Source of the DNA: Trileptium ribeirensis
Taxonomy: Eukaryota > Nematoda > Enoplea > Enoplida > Thoracostomopsidae
Assembly (NCBI GenBank): GCA_030248225.1
Contig: JASANE010021379.1
Location: 32,275 to 96,274, forward strand
DNA: 64,000 nt
Direction of reading: 5' to 3'
In this document: one piece after another, positions 8,750 through 21,108 of the stretch
How the letters are laid out: each line of letters starts with the position of its first letter
How positions within the stretch are numbered: the stretch's first letter is position 1
Position numbers and translations under genes: made by a program
Notes under the pieces: model-generated
Told to the model about the DNA's origin: nothing
The model's database searches: none
What the model saw: the letters and a program-made list of their open reading frames with translations, nothing else

Positions 8750-9398
8750 CCGGTTAGGCGGACGAAGAAACAACGATAAATAATTATCAGCGCGTCTACG
8801 CATGTTCGCTTCACGCAAGGAGAAAATACATTAAGCTTAGACAATAATTTGTAATAAATGTCTCCTCCTACTACGTCGTCAACGGGAAAGCTCATTAGAA
8901 ATTTCACGCATACCACATTGCATTTCAGTGACAGTGACGGTTGTATACCGTCATACTAAACGAATAAACGATAAAGTGTGTGAATTTTGAATACTACGTT
9001 ATTGCTCAATGATCTACATGCTTCCGTTGCACCGTAATATCATACCGACCATTCACTGAATTTTGTCAAATTCCGGTTAGTACGGACGAAGAAACAACGA
9101 TAAATAATTATCAGCGCGTCTACGCATGTTCGCTTCACGCAAGGAGAAAATACATTAAGCTTAGACAATAATTTGTAATAAATGTCTCCTCCTACTACGT
9201 CGTCAACGGGAAAGCTCATTAGAAATTTCACGCATACCACATTGCATTTCAGTGACAGTGACGGTTGTATACCGTCATACTAAACGAATAAACGATAAAG
9301 TGTGTGAATTTTGAATACTACGTTATTGCTCAATGATCTACATGCTTCCGTTGCACCGTAATATAATACCGACCATTCACTGAATTTTGTCAAATTCC
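8750..9398 (+). repeat. Recent 324-bp tandem duplication
   Basis: Two adjacent copies with a period of about 324 bp, essentially identical through the unit apart from a few changes near the joins (for example ATATCATACC against ATATAATACC). Each contains the same minus-strand frame beginning MVCVKFLMSFPVDD, about 52 shared residues, which then diverges at the unit edge. I do not recognise the peptide and cannot tell an exon from a chance frame. Confidence 0.9.
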
Positions 9399-11160
9399 CA
9401 GGTGCGCTATGTAGCTATAAACAGCCTCCGAGGAACTCCGGTATAGGAACTTATGTCTTGAATGTTTGTTGCTACAATCTTCTCGAAAGTTTATAACTTG
9501 CATAAGATGACATAAAAATCCAATTTAAATTATTGTAGCCTAGAAACATAATTCGAATTACAAATAACTCTAATAACAGAAAAATATAATCTAGGTGATA
9601 GGAGTCCATTGGGCGTTACCTACAGCGCTAGGATCCCCTAAGACATATTTAAAGTCCCTATGACGACCGACAATTACCCCCGGAATGCTCATGAAGAACT
9701 TTAACAGCAAAATGATAAAAAATTTTAAGGGGAAGTTGAGGAGATTACGGAAAATTTTGATTACCCTCGCCGATACCAGCTACCCACCCCCTAAGCCAAC
9801 TAACCTTGGACACCTATGATCTTCAAGACTAGTTTTTGTTACAGTTCAGCAAAAGAACCGCTCAGAAATTTACCGTATAGTGACGCCATAGGAAACATAG
9901 GCATACAATACCAATAAAACATATGAAGCTGGCGACCGAATAGATAGTTACAACTATAACCATTAGTTGAAATAGAGAATCGATTGATGAGCAGCTTTCG
10001 ACACGTCGATATATGATCCAGCCTTTGCCTGAAAAAGATCATGAAACTAATTATTGACAATCACTAAGAATTTCAACAGATTCGTTACTACTTCACGTTT
10101 ACAAAACTACAATCTAATATCAAACAATAGGTGGGCTGACCGCTATAACTTAATTTGTCGTTGAATAAACATAAATGGCCAGAATCGTGGGCATCTGTAG
10201 GTCTATAATGAAAAGAACTGAAGAATCAACCATGACAGCATATTTCTAGTAATATTAAAAACAAAATACATTAAAAATACTTTTTGTCGTGCACAACAAT
10301 GATAACCCACAGATATAATATCATGTACTCAATACAAGACAGCAGAATGAACACAAGAACGTGTCATAAACGACAGGATTATTCCTTCAACTGTCCTGGA
10401 AACTGTCCAAAATGTGTATAAGGTGTGATATGTACTACCCGAAAACTAAAAGCAAAATAATACTGAAGAATGAATTCTGGCACAATTCGTTATAACAAAG
10501 TTTTTAAAATATTTGGAATCATGTAGTATTAAATTGAACGAAATCTATATTTCTTATCCCTTATTGCTCAAAATCTTGAAACCACGTCGCGGACCCGATA
10601 AACGTCATACGCTGTTTATTCGTGACATCATTATATTCAGGGTGTCCGCGTATCGGAGATCAAACTTGCAGGAGGTTCAAGAAGGTTGAAAGATATTTTT
10701 GGAGCAATTCCAAAAGATATTTCAGTATCCCTGAATGCAACTAACACCTCCAACATGATAAAATGTATGTACAATCTTCAGAAAGGGTTATCCGCACGTA
10801 GTCTCTACTCAAACTTAGTTTAAAGCTTGCTATATACAGACATAGACGCAAACAGTGAAACGCTGATATGACGTGTGCAGTTATTTAAAAGCGAGTGAGC
10901 AACCAGAAATTGATAACAGAGACAAGGGGAAGCGAATAATTTGCGTGAACAACGAGACTGCAGGAAGTAAGTACAACTTTTGGGACATAAGTGGCGTCCA
11001 GAACAAAATTTAAAAAGACTAAACTTTAAATACAAAGAACTTAGAAAGGCCATGGCCGAATTCATAGAGACTTTCAGGAATCAAGAGATTCAATTAGAAT
11101 CAGCGATATGTTTTATTCAGGACATTATATCCTATCATGTTGGTCTGTGGTGCAAACAGA
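9399..11160. other. No gene recognised
   Basis: About 1.7 kb of AT-rich sequence with short chance ORFs only. It includes a weak copy of the KPTDL-type segment near 9790. Confidence 0.5.
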
Positions 11161-11161
11161 A

Positions 11162-11650
11162 ATTCCGGGAGTAATCGAAATTCCAGCTCCAGCGAAAATC
11201 GTATTCCAGTTGTGGTACGATTTTTCCCGTTTGTTTAAAAGTTCTGCATTTTCACTCAAGCTGTGGTCCAAATATTTCAGTCATACAGTGCCAAATTCTT
11301 ATATATCCAAGCAAAAATATACTACTTCAACAAACTGCCCTGCAAAATTTAAGTAGAACAAATAATTTCAGTAGGAAATGTTCATCTTGACCTGTAAAAA
11401 TTATTCATCGTCAGCCTATGTTAGCAAAACAAACCCAGCTCGATGCTTGTATCAGCTGTTTTACCCATCCAGAGATCTGCGGTGCATGTTCAAATAGAAC
11501 CGGTCAGATTTGATATAAAAGACAAATACAGATTGTTTAGCATGACCGGAAGACTTCAACTTGAACATTGGATCACAATATAAACGATTCAGAGTATTTA
11601 ACAATGCTCAATTGCCTCAAACACCAGCCAGTGCGCTTATAAATTTTGTA
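11162..11650 (+). mobile_element. Decayed, truncated copy of the CCGGAA hAT MITE family
   Basis: Opens GGGAGTAATCGAAATTCC, then GCGAAAATCGTATTCC, the decayed counterpart of the intact family end (GGGAGTAACCGGAATTCC ... GCGAAAATCGTGTTCC at 45367). Later blocks (GATGCTTGTATCAGCTGTTT, CATCCAGAGATCTGCGG) follow the order seen at 45680-45720. The far end is missing. Confidence 0.65.
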
Positions 11651-11867
11651 ATATGTATACATTGGACTAGTTAGACGTTACATAACGGTGTAAGTCTTTC
11701 CACGAGTTCAAATAATAGGACCACTTGCATCGTCGTATTGTAGGCATAAATTAAACATCAGCGTTGCAATGTAAGACCCTAGCTGTTTACTCATACACAT
11801 AATCACACCATTAATATATGCTATATTGTCGAGCACCCAAAAACCTTTCCTTAACTACACCCTATAT

Positions 11868-14230
11868 CTAGCACCTGAACACAAATTGTACAGACGTTCC
11901 AGCCTCCTTACGATAGTAATCATAGAGACCATTTTCTCTTAGTGTCATGACCGTAAGATTCGCGTATAACATATTGTGCTCAGTTAACGAATGTATTACT
12001 ATCCTCATCCTGTCTTTACTTAGCTTGCATAGGAAGCGAAATCTCTTAGAGTTAAGTTCTGGAAAAAATACTTTTCCGCCAACCATTTGTTCCCTCTCTC
12101 CATCCCTTAAGCGTTGTGTAGACACCGCACGACAGTGGCCTTCACTACGGAACAGGAACGCGAGGTTCCGGTCAAAACACTTTCAGAGAAGTTCTCTTCT
12201 TTGTAAGACTGTTTGCAATTTCATTATCCATTATCCCGAGTGTAACTTAACCCAGGATAAGTAAACCGCATTTTCAAATTCTACTTTAATCTCTTGAGAC
12301 ATTCAAAAACAGTGACTGACAGAAGCATCGATTCATCTAGAGCTTCAATGCAGCCTATCACAGAAGATGCAATATTTCTTTCCCTAATACCTTGTTCCAT
12401 TAGATATTCAGCACATCTACAAATTGAAACCATTTCTGTTCGGAAAATTGTTGCTTTGAACTCTAGTGCAAAATATTATCTATATATATTAATAAGAACC
12501 CCAATGCCTACGCTAAATCAACCCCTGCGGCGATGAGTGAGTCATAGCAAACAAGATCGCAATCTATTTCGGTTCTCTCATGTTTAAAACTCTATTGCCT
12601 ACTCTAGGTAAAACGTCTCAGAATCATGTCAGTAGGCATAACTATGCCACATATACCTTGGGCAAAACATTGCAATATTTAGTAGCCGTTACTCTCACGC
12701 TGAAATAACCACTGCGCACTGGTTCTCAGGTGTGCCATTGATTTAGGCCGTAGGCCCAATTTACACCAACTACTTCCTTTATAGCAAATAGAAGCTTTAT
12801 TGCCTTCTTATATCTATATTCAATGTAATATTTCCTATTCATTTTTGTGTTCATATACACCCCTAAATATTTCACATTGTCAGCAGGACTCAAAGTAGTA
12901 TCGCTAAAGGTTATATCCGTGAAGTCATCTCATGATTTCTTACGTGTAATAATCACATGGTTAGTTTTATTCGTGCTTATCGAGAAGCCTCTCCGACAGG
13001 GAACAACCGGAACCAGAACCAGCAACCATAACCGTCCATTTAAACCGGGTCCGGAACCTGGTCTTCGAAGCTTATATATACTAAAACAGATGAAGGAAGA
13101 AATGAAGGTACAGTGTGTTCAAAATGAAGTAAAAATAACTTATACATTAAACTTAATGCAATGCGATGACACTATTGCCCCTCTGAACGTTTGAAGAGAC
13201 TGAGGCGGCTAATATAGTGTTTATTTATCCATCAATATGTCGGTTTTTGGATTCCAGATCAAAAATACCTTCCACTATGCAGCCTTGCTGAAATTACCCC
13301 AAACTGAATGTGCCTGTAACGCATGGAGCGTAGAGTAAAGACTTCGCCCGGTCTCCAATCGCCTGTCTTAGCTAGACAATCATGAAATTATTGGTTTAAA
13401 TGGTTCTAAAAGAAAATAAAACATGGTATTCTATAAATTTTGATCAGTGGTCACAGAGACATTGTTTAGGCTAGCGTTGGGCAACCAGTGCCCGTCAGCT
13501 ATATGATGATGATGACTTTCTGATCAGAATGCTATACATGAGACAAACTGTGATACTGCTCGCACAGTATCAATAAATGCAGTTCATGGCCAAGAACACA
13601 ATTTCTGGCTGCGTTACGGATATGTTACTCTGCTCTCAATGTAGACTGATTTACAAAGCTTACAAGCACACTGGATGGTGCTTGACGCAATTTATGTTAG
13701 CCAAGCTTATAGCTAAGCACTTCTAAATAATCAATATTCTGTTATATACCGAGTTGGGTCGGTTTAATTCTAAAATACACCGCAAACTTCTGACAGAATA
13801 AAATAGTAGCTATAAGCATCAACCTAGCTTTTTTGTTAACAAACTTCTTCAGGGTCAAGATTAAATATTCCTACTGAAATTGTGTTCCTACAGACGTTTC
13901 ACAGAACAAGTTAGTTAGATGGGTTTTCTTTTGTTTGGTTGCATTGGAACTTGATCATTGTGTATTACATTATGTTTAGACCACAGATGAAGAAAATTTT
14001 AAACAATTTTTTAAACCTGAATTCCGGTTCCGGTATAGTTTTTGCCTTTTGCTGGAACCGCAACCGGAACACGATTTTCGCCGGAACCGGAATTCCAGTT
14101 ACTCCCTGCTCTCCGAGTACTCCAACTTACCATTCCTCTTCGAGTACTCCAACTTATAATCGAGTTAAGCGCATTCTGCATTCGTTTACAAGTCAGAAAC
14201 GGCGTGGCTGATGACAGTATTTACAGGAAA
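11868..14230 (-). pseudogene. Decayed R1/I-like LINE (RT C-terminus and RNase H), split by a MITE
   Basis: On the minus strand upstream of 14117 a frame reads MQNALNSIISWSTRRG, partly duplicated in tandem (MVSWSTRRG). Beyond the MITE it continues ISTNKTNHVIITRKKS, then SPADNVKYLGVYMN, the usual end of the palm and thumb of a non-LTR reverse transcriptase. Lower down (about 12540-12290) a frame with ALEFKATIFRTEM and later CIEALDES...VFECLKRLK matches an RNase H domain (SDSQAALKAL...WECL region). 12125-11868 has LCKLSKDRMRIVIHSLTEHN, the C-terminal region usually reading L..LSR...R.L.GLLTGHN. Several frameshifts and stops show it is dead. The YADD-containing region is lost. The RT plus RNase H order fits R1/I-type LINEs. 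Confidence 0.65.
12997..14108. mobile_element. hAT-type MITE, CCGGAA family, with perfect 8-bp TSD
   Basis: Starts CAGGGAACAACCGGAACC and ends GGAATTCCAGTTACTCCCTG, short inverted ends of the CAGGG type. The flanking 8 bases CTCTCCGA (12989-12996) are repeated exactly at 14109-14116. An 8-bp target duplication with CAGGG termini is characteristic of hAT transposons. It interrupts a LINE RT frame on the minus strand. No transposase inside; small frames within it are not genes. Confidence 0.9.
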
Positions 14231-15550
14231 TAGTATAATTAACTTTTTACATTAGATATTAGATACTATAATTGTGTTTTTGCTAATGTAAAGGCACTTT
14301 TGCCAAAAATTAAGATTATATGCTTGCATAGCGGACATGTTGACTTCATTTATTTTATTCGCCACATCTTACAATTAAAATATTTGGCTTTTGTGCACCA
14401 TGTTTTGCTTTATGTTTAAAAAAGTAAGTATAAAACAAAATGCGAATAATCATTAAACCGATTTACAGCAATCTTTATGACTACAGCGCTCACCGGAGTC
14501 AGTATTATTGTCGGCTCGACATAAGCACAATTTATCGTACGACTTGAAAATGCACGTCGAATACTGATCTTGCTTATCAGCAAGATATAGCGTCATCACA
14601 ATCGTTATCGCACATAATAGCAATGTAATTCCGAAAAGTGCTGTGGACGATCTTATCTAAAATAACTAACTAATGACTGTAAATCTGAGTATTTTAACCT
14701 TTTACTCAAAGCGAATGAGTTGGTTCGGAATGCGGCGTCGTCATGAGATAACCCTTTGTGATCAAACACTGACCCGTAAACACAAAAACCTCACCAACCA
14801 CTTTAAAATTTCGCAGTAACACTGAGACTAATGCAAGGATATCAAGAAACAAACTCATACCGAATACTCAGGGTTCCCTGAAGATTTTGCAGAAAATATT
14901 CCCGATTTCACTCTAAAATTTTCCACCATTTTCCTTATGATACGGCTTCAATTTGCAAGGGATTCTCAGTATATTTTAATAATGTCAGAACTAGTGATAG
15001 GCAAGGACATATTCTACGCGACCTCGGCACAATCTGAATATCCTAACATTGCATTTCGCGGCCAGGTCAAAAATTTTACTGGTACAGAACGACAAAGCCT
15101 TAATTCAAGAATGCGGAAATGTCACAGTTTACAGATATGTTATTATGTGACCGTTTGGGGAGATGTTTTTGTCCTTATATCTACACATGTTAGTTTTCGA
15201 TGGTCCATTTTAGGGATTACTATATTTGGCTTATGCCAACGACACGAACACGCTTCATTTGATCATCTCGTATCAACTGATCAGTTGGAAAAACCAATAT
15301 ATATACTTCAATTTCATGTATAGATTGAACGTTTTTCGGTTATCTTTCAGCCTTATGGTTGACCATCGGATGGTGGCGAGTGGATATTTACTAGGAAGGC
15401 ACCACCCTAACGTTGAGAAATTTTATATAAGTTGCGAGTTCGTACGTAAGGAACCACCAAGATATATCAGTCTACCAGCGATAGGGTTACATTTGGCCAG
15501 CTTAAAACTTTTGTTTCATGAATTAATTAAGATTTCGTCTATCGGTGGAC
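14231..15550. other. No gene recognised
   Basis: Contains two chance-looking frames (14937-15323 and 15226-15588) without family resemblance. A YANDTN string near 15230 is reminiscent of an RT active site but has no supporting context. Confidence 0.4.
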
Positions 15551-15619
15551 AAACAGTTGCCGAACCCTACCCGTTTGCGTTAGGCTAGCGCTCGATAACC
15601 ACTGAGCTACGACGACGCT
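15551..15619 (-). repeat. tRNA-derived sequence (tRNA pseudogene or SINE head)
   Basis: The minus strand reads GTCGTAGCTCAGTGGTTATC, then GAGCGCTAGCC, a typical tRNA 5' half with A-box TAGCTCAGTGG and a pairing GCTC/GAGC D-stem. About 30 bases on comes GGGTTCGGCAACTG, a degraded B-box. The anticodon and acceptor stems do not fold well, so this is a tRNA pseudogene or SINE rather than a working tRNA. Confidence 0.6.
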
Positions 15620-15621
15620 GT

Positions 15622-16690
15622 TGGTCAGAATTTTAATGCTCTTAGCAACGAGAGTGAATCGCAGTACGCAGCCAAACATACGCTACGCAACAAAGTAAGA
15701 CAATGCACTAAGGTGTGTTGTATTAAGTCGCACCAGAGCCTCTACATGCGTTGAAGGGTTAAGCGATTTCTGTACTTTGTGTTAAAACCTTTACGTGTCA
15801 AGAAATATTTTTGAAGATCTGCCAAAAGAAGATCTGAGGAATATCTCGTTGTTTGAATAAAAAAGTTTCACCCTATATCTTAAGAATTCGGGGATTAGGT
15901 AGATTCAAAAATTGTACCTTGTTACGTTGCGTATTTTCCTGAAAATTTATAAACTCAAATAACCAATTTCAGATGCTACAAACATCTTCTTTCTATCCGA
16001 CATTACGTATTTAACCCTGGTTGCTTGGACTTAACTTGCAAGCTGGCAACTTTTGCCAGTCCCGCTTCTCCGATTTACAGTTAAATTCTTGCGATTCCTG
16101 GCACCCACCGAAATCCCCAAGATACCAAAAAAATATCCGAAATTTCCACTTTAATTCCGAATAAATTAGTTTTAGCTATAACTTTAAATGGTGTTCACTA
16201 TAAATCATTGTTTATTAGAATAGACTTAGTATACGTTATACAGAAAATAATCTACACATGGAAATTTTAAATCTTTTGGAGTTTTTATCAGCAAATCTTA
16301 GAGCATAATGCATCGTTAGTTTACAAAGAACGAATTCCGCAATATAGCAAAACAAAAAGAATGTCTACTCTACCGAGTGACAAATCTTTAAGGGAAAATT
16401 TCTACTAGATTAAAATAGAATCTAGTCGATCATAAGCTGAAACCAAGCAGCTGTGCCACACAGAATGTTATCATCTTATTTGTGTCATCTGTGTACTATT
16501 AATATCAGCATTAAAATGCTGAAAAAGTTGAGATGACGAGTTGCGAAATGTGATTAGTTGGAATCTTTAGAAGGCCCCATGTTCATCTTCGAAGAAAAAC
16601 CAAAACCGATGAGGGAATAACAATTTCTCACTCTACGCTATATATAGAACTAACAGCTCCACAAAAGTGTAGGCGCCCTAGATGTTCGAA
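15622..16690. other. No gene recognised
   Basis: AT-rich, no coding or RNA feature seen. Confidence 0.5.
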
Positions 16691-16862
16691 CTCCCCAACA
16701 AGAATTTTGGGTGTCTCCCAGGTCAGTCGACAAGTAAATTTTGGCTTTCTCAGAACAATCCCTGATGGAGCCCTAGGATCTTCGACCTCCCCAACAAGAA
16801 TTTTGGGTGTCTCGCAGGTCAGTAGACAAGTAAATTTTGGCTTCCTTAGGACAATCCCTGGT
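16691..16862 (+). repeat. 96-bp tandem pair
   Basis: CTCCCCAACAAGAATTTTGG at 16691 is repeated at 16787, and similarity runs for about 75 bases. The period is a multiple of three, so a minus-strand frame (16628-16900) reads as a 32-residue repeat containing GIVLRKPKFTC.LT.ETPKI. No known family; the frame may be incidental. Confidence 0.8.
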
Positions 16863-18747
16863 GTATGATCAGTTGACATCGATATTGAACGCCCTACCAA
16901 GAAACGGTTACAGCAAAACGCAACACTACTGCTTATGTTTTAATAGTTCATGATAAATTCCTAAGTAACATGACGCGCGGTCTGCTAAAATACACATTTT
17001 TAGCAATTCAATAATAAACATGCGATATTACAATGTTGTAAAGGCACCAAAAACGCTATAAAATGCAATTAAAAACGTCCTGTTAACCTAGGGGCACGGG
17101 TTTCCCCCACCTAACCTGGAGAGAATTCCCCCTCCCACAAGGTATTTCTGGGTTGCAGCAAGGGCCTCCAGTTCAAAGCCTCCCCACCCAGATACAATGT
17201 TTGATGCTGTGTAGAAGCCAGTGTATTTAAATGCTGATGTACTTGTAAATGTTGTACATGTATTACAAAACATACTAAAGGCGTACACAACCCGCTGAAC
17301 TATCTAGAAGCTGTGGTTCGGTTCCTTAAGAGCATCGCAAAGCGCGTGCAAACAAACACCACATAATAAACGCAGTTAATACAAATTGTCAGGCAATGCA
17401 CGCTGATGCAAATGCGGATAAATGGAAACGAAAGAGTCAACGAAAAACAAATATTATGAAAAAGCAATTTTGAAAAAGTTCCCCACGCTAGGCAACCTAA
17501 CATTCGATGTTTTCCCTGATGTAATAAAAAACCATGTTTCCATCAACGTCCCATGAGTAGCCCTAACATTATCTACATACTGCTATCCGAGAAATATTAA
17601 CATTAACAAATCTTTATAATAAATCATACCCTATCATAATAAATTTTACCATATCCTACAACACAGGTAACCAATATAGTAACACATCATATGCTGCTAC
17701 ATACAGCTTCTCTCGCCTAGCAAAGGAAGCCCAAGAAGACCCGTGGTTGGTTATGGAGATACAAACGTTTTCGTGTAATTCGAGTTTTATGCGTCATCCT
17801 AAACTCCACTTGGACAGTAATTCAACAGATGGTTGAAAATAGTAAAAGGAAGAACCAGGGGAATAACGACTTATCCTTATTTATATAAAGCTGTGGATTT
17901 GGTACAGAAATAACGCGTTTTCACGAATTAGTGCACCAAAGGCCCAACGGTACGTTTATTGTTGGGAATATTCAACAATGTACATTGCTTCAATATATGT
18001 TAAACTAAACTAACCATTAAAAGATTCTCCTGAAACGCAGGTTTCGACAGAACGATCAAAAATATTCCAGAGCTCAGAATCTACAAAGAATATATATACA
18101 GTATAGATTACAATACGTAATATCATAAAAGCCGGTGAATATTTTGCAATTTGCTTAAATATGTAAATACCTAAACGTCGTACCTAAACGTGTTTAGCGT
18201 ATGATTTTGTCGTAGATAAGCAGCTTAAGTAAAACCTAGTGTGAGCTGGATATACCTTTTACCGTATATGCAAACCGGTCCATGTCATTTTTCTGATGCA
18301 CGGATGCAATCCTGTCTGTGTCGTTTGGCTTGCATGAGAACCGACGTTCAGGTTACGGTTTACATATAAGCAGTAAATTAATAAAATTATTATTAACAAG
18401 TTATGGTTCAAAAATGTTGAATATTGGGGGTACCCCTACCCCCGGATTTGACCCACCATATCTCAGAAACGGCTAAGATTCTAATATTTTTCTCTACGGA
18501 TTTAAACATTTCAAGGTTTTTACCCCTGATAAAATCTAACTCATCGCCGAGCTCGAAAAAAGTGTCTGGAACATAGCCATGTACATGGTTTCATGGAACC
18601 ACCCAATTACTGTTTTCGTATGCCGCACAATGACATAGCAGGAATGAGGTAAAACGGATACTCAGCTCATGACTTGTTTCCTTTAGGTGTGAATGTGTCT
18701 TTAAACAATTGTCTAAGCTTCAAAATTTGTGTTCGCGTTAGGGCTAT
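16863..18747. other. Non-coding sequence with one C-rich repeat-like block
   Basis: No gene seen. Around 18420-18480 a GGGGGTACCCCTACCCCC tract precedes a CATATCTCAGAAACGG segment, resembling the C-rich interspersed sequences at 19375-19990. Confidence 0.4.
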
Positions 18748-19106
18748 AGTAGAACCTATAAAGGTCGGTTGGGTCTTTTCGGTTAGCCCCCCCCAGCCAA
18801 AATTTGGTCAATTTTTAAGCAACAACGATAACTTTAGTACCATTTGGCTGACGAGCTAGTTCAGAAAATAACCATTTCGGCTATTTTTATCATAAATTCA
18901 TTTTTGCATACCTTACTGATCGAGAAAATTTTTTTAATTTTTGGGTACCAAGGGGAACCAATAAATTATCATAAAAATGTTCAGGGTGGTAAGAGTTTGT
19001 CGAGCTGAGCCGAATGGCGGTAAAATTATCGTTATATATTTAAAATTGACCAAATTCATACTGGGAGGGGCTAACTGAAAAAAACCGGATCGGTTTGTGT
19101 TCTATT
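18748..19106. mobile_element. Foldback (long inverted repeat) MITE
   Basis: The two arms are imperfect reverse complements. Left arm: AGTAGAACC ... CGGTTAGCCCC ... AATTTGGTCAATTTT ... ACGATAACTTTAGTACCATT. The right arm read backwards gives AATAGAACAC ... CAGTTAGCCCC ... AATTTGGTCAATTTT ... ACGATAATTTTACCGCCATT. Arms of about 120 bp flank an AT-rich centre with ATTTTTGGGTACC. Its centre resembles the sequences at 24560-24730, 25890-26040 and 28853-29020, suggesting one dispersed family. Confidence 0.75.
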
Positions 19107-19374
19107 GCAACATTTCGTTTTAGAACAAGTTGATAAAAGTTTAACACTGTAATACAAAGCTATGGGTTAATAGAGCATCCTAACTAGTAACTCTATCGAG
19201 ATTGCAGAACGTAGTGAAGCATAATTACACCAACGCCTTTTGCATGAACATCCAATCAGCTCTCGATAGCATACGTCGACATGCTATATGTGGATATCAC
19301 ACAATACCGCATAAGTAAGAACAAAACTAACACTAACAATAAGTTTCGCATGCCCGAAACCCCAAGTCCAAGTT

Positions 19375-19990
19375 ATCACCCCCCCCCCCCAGAATGACAC
19401 AATAAAATTGGAAATTTTGGGTCGATAAACCATGGGGGCGCCATACCCCCGTATTCATGGGTCACAGAACAAAATCAACTCCGACAGTGAGAAATAAAAC
19501 CAATCACAGAAAAAAATTCGAAAGTTAAGATAAAAATCACCATGCTGGGTAAGACCCCCATTTTGACCTCTGATCCCGAACCAAGGGGACGCCATACCCT
19601 AGTACCGATGGAACCATGGGTCGCAGAGTAAAACCAACACCTGCAATGCGTTTTCCATGCCTGAAAACCCACAAGTGAAACTTTTCAGCCGCCTAGAAAG
19701 TCAGAACAAATTTTCTAATTTTGGGTCGAGAAACCATTAGGGTACCATACCTCAAGCCCCATAACTCTAGAACCGGAGCCTTAATCGAAAAACAAAAAAG
19801 AGGCATCGGCATTTATAATTTTACTAAGAAATAAAAACAACCAGAGAAAAGATCTAAAGTTAAGATAAAAATAACCTTGCTTCCGTGAAGGGTACTAAAA
19901 TATGGCAAAAAAACCCACATTTTGACCCCTGACCCCGGAACCAGACCCCATATTAAAAAACACTCGGGGATACGTACCATACGTACCATC
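19375..19990 (-). repeat. Degenerate tandem copies of a C-rich interspersed unit
   Basis: Words such as AATTTTGGGTCGA, AAACCAT, CATTTTGACC and AGTTAAGATAAAAAT recur with a spacing near 340 bases (for example 19506-19545 and 19856-19895). A run of about 13 C occurs at 19380. No coding function seen. Confidence 0.55.
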
Positions 19991-20130
19991 TTCCTCCACA
20001 CGACTGAGCAGCCACATGAATTTGACGGATTCAGACTTGTTGATTGATTCGCATTAGTCATGCAAATTGGAGGAAGTTTCAGCCTCGTAGACACAAGGCC
20101 AGATAGATGAAAGAAAAAGATACATAACAA

Positions 20131-21108
20131 TCAATTAGAGGGCAGGGCATCGCAAGTATGCAACCGCTGCTTGAACGATGACAAATTAGGGGCATGAACC
20201 ACATTTGCGGGAAGATTGTTCCATATCCGCACCACCCGGTGACTGAAGAAATGTCGGCGCAGTTCCAAACGAGGTATATCGGCTGTTTCTAATTTCCGAT
20301 CATGCCCGCGGGTAATAAAATAACCTCGGTCGAAGAACTTCGATAACTTTATGTCAACGTCTCCATTAAACAGTTTGTAGACCATGATTAAATCGTTTCG
20401 AATACGACGTGTCATCAATGACTGTATACCGTAAAAACTTAGTCGATCATTATAGTCCCAGTCTCTAACTACCGGCATCAGTTTGGTAGCGATTCGTTGT
20501 ACTCTTTCGATCATAGTAATGTCTCTATCAAGACATGGGCTCCAAACAATAACAGCGTATTCTACGTGTGGCCGAATGAGAGAACGGTACAAATTTAACC
20601 AAATCTTTTTTGTCCATCGTTTGATTGTCCTACGAAGCATATGGATTACACGAAACGCTTTTTCGGCGACTAGACAGCAGTGCTCGGAGAACTTTAAACT
20701 GCTACAAAATACTACGCCAAGATCTTTCTCTTCAGAGGTCGGTTGCAATAACTCGTTCATCAGCGCATACGGTACCTGCGGATTATCATATCCCATGTGC
20801 ATGACACTACATTTACTAATATTAACTAATAAAGACCACTCATTACAAAAGCACGATAAGCCGTCTAGATCACCTTGTAGGCAGTCAAAACTCAAATCGG
20901 GGTGTGTTCTCAATATTCTTCTGGACAGTTTTATGTCATCAGCAAATTTGAAAATAGCTCCAGACACATATTCGTCGATGTCATTTATGAAAATTAGGAA
21001 CAACAAAGGTCCCAAAACCGACCCTTGGGGGACGCCATTTGTCACATCCGACCATGCTGATGCAACACCGTTTAAACTAACATATTTGGGATATACACGG
21101 TAAAGCGA
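20131..21108 (-). pseudogene. 5'-truncated CR1/Jockey-like LINE, RT C-terminal half
   Basis: A 304-codon frame begins just before GVPQGSVLGPLLFLIFIND (RT motif B region) and contains FKFADDIKL (catalytic FADD), DLGVVF, the thumb segment LIRPHVEYAVIVWSP and IERVQRIATK. It ends with the typical C-terminus FFSHRVVRIWNNLPANVV and a stop at 20131. Upstream the same frame can be followed to about 21108 (NGVASAWSDV), where unrelated sequence begins. The endonuclease and the first half of RT are absent, as expected from incomplete reverse transcription. The remaining frame is open, so the insertion is fairly young. Confidence 0.9.

Noticed and set aside
14937..15588. Two plus-strand ORFs, one with YANDTN
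   Set aside because: The string resembles an RT active site but no flanking RT motif exists in any frame.
17088..17503. Hydrophobic minus-strand frames
   Set aside because: Low-complexity composition, no start or splice context.
20483..21103. 206-codon plus-strand ORF
   Set aside because: Antisense to the well-supported LINE RT frame.
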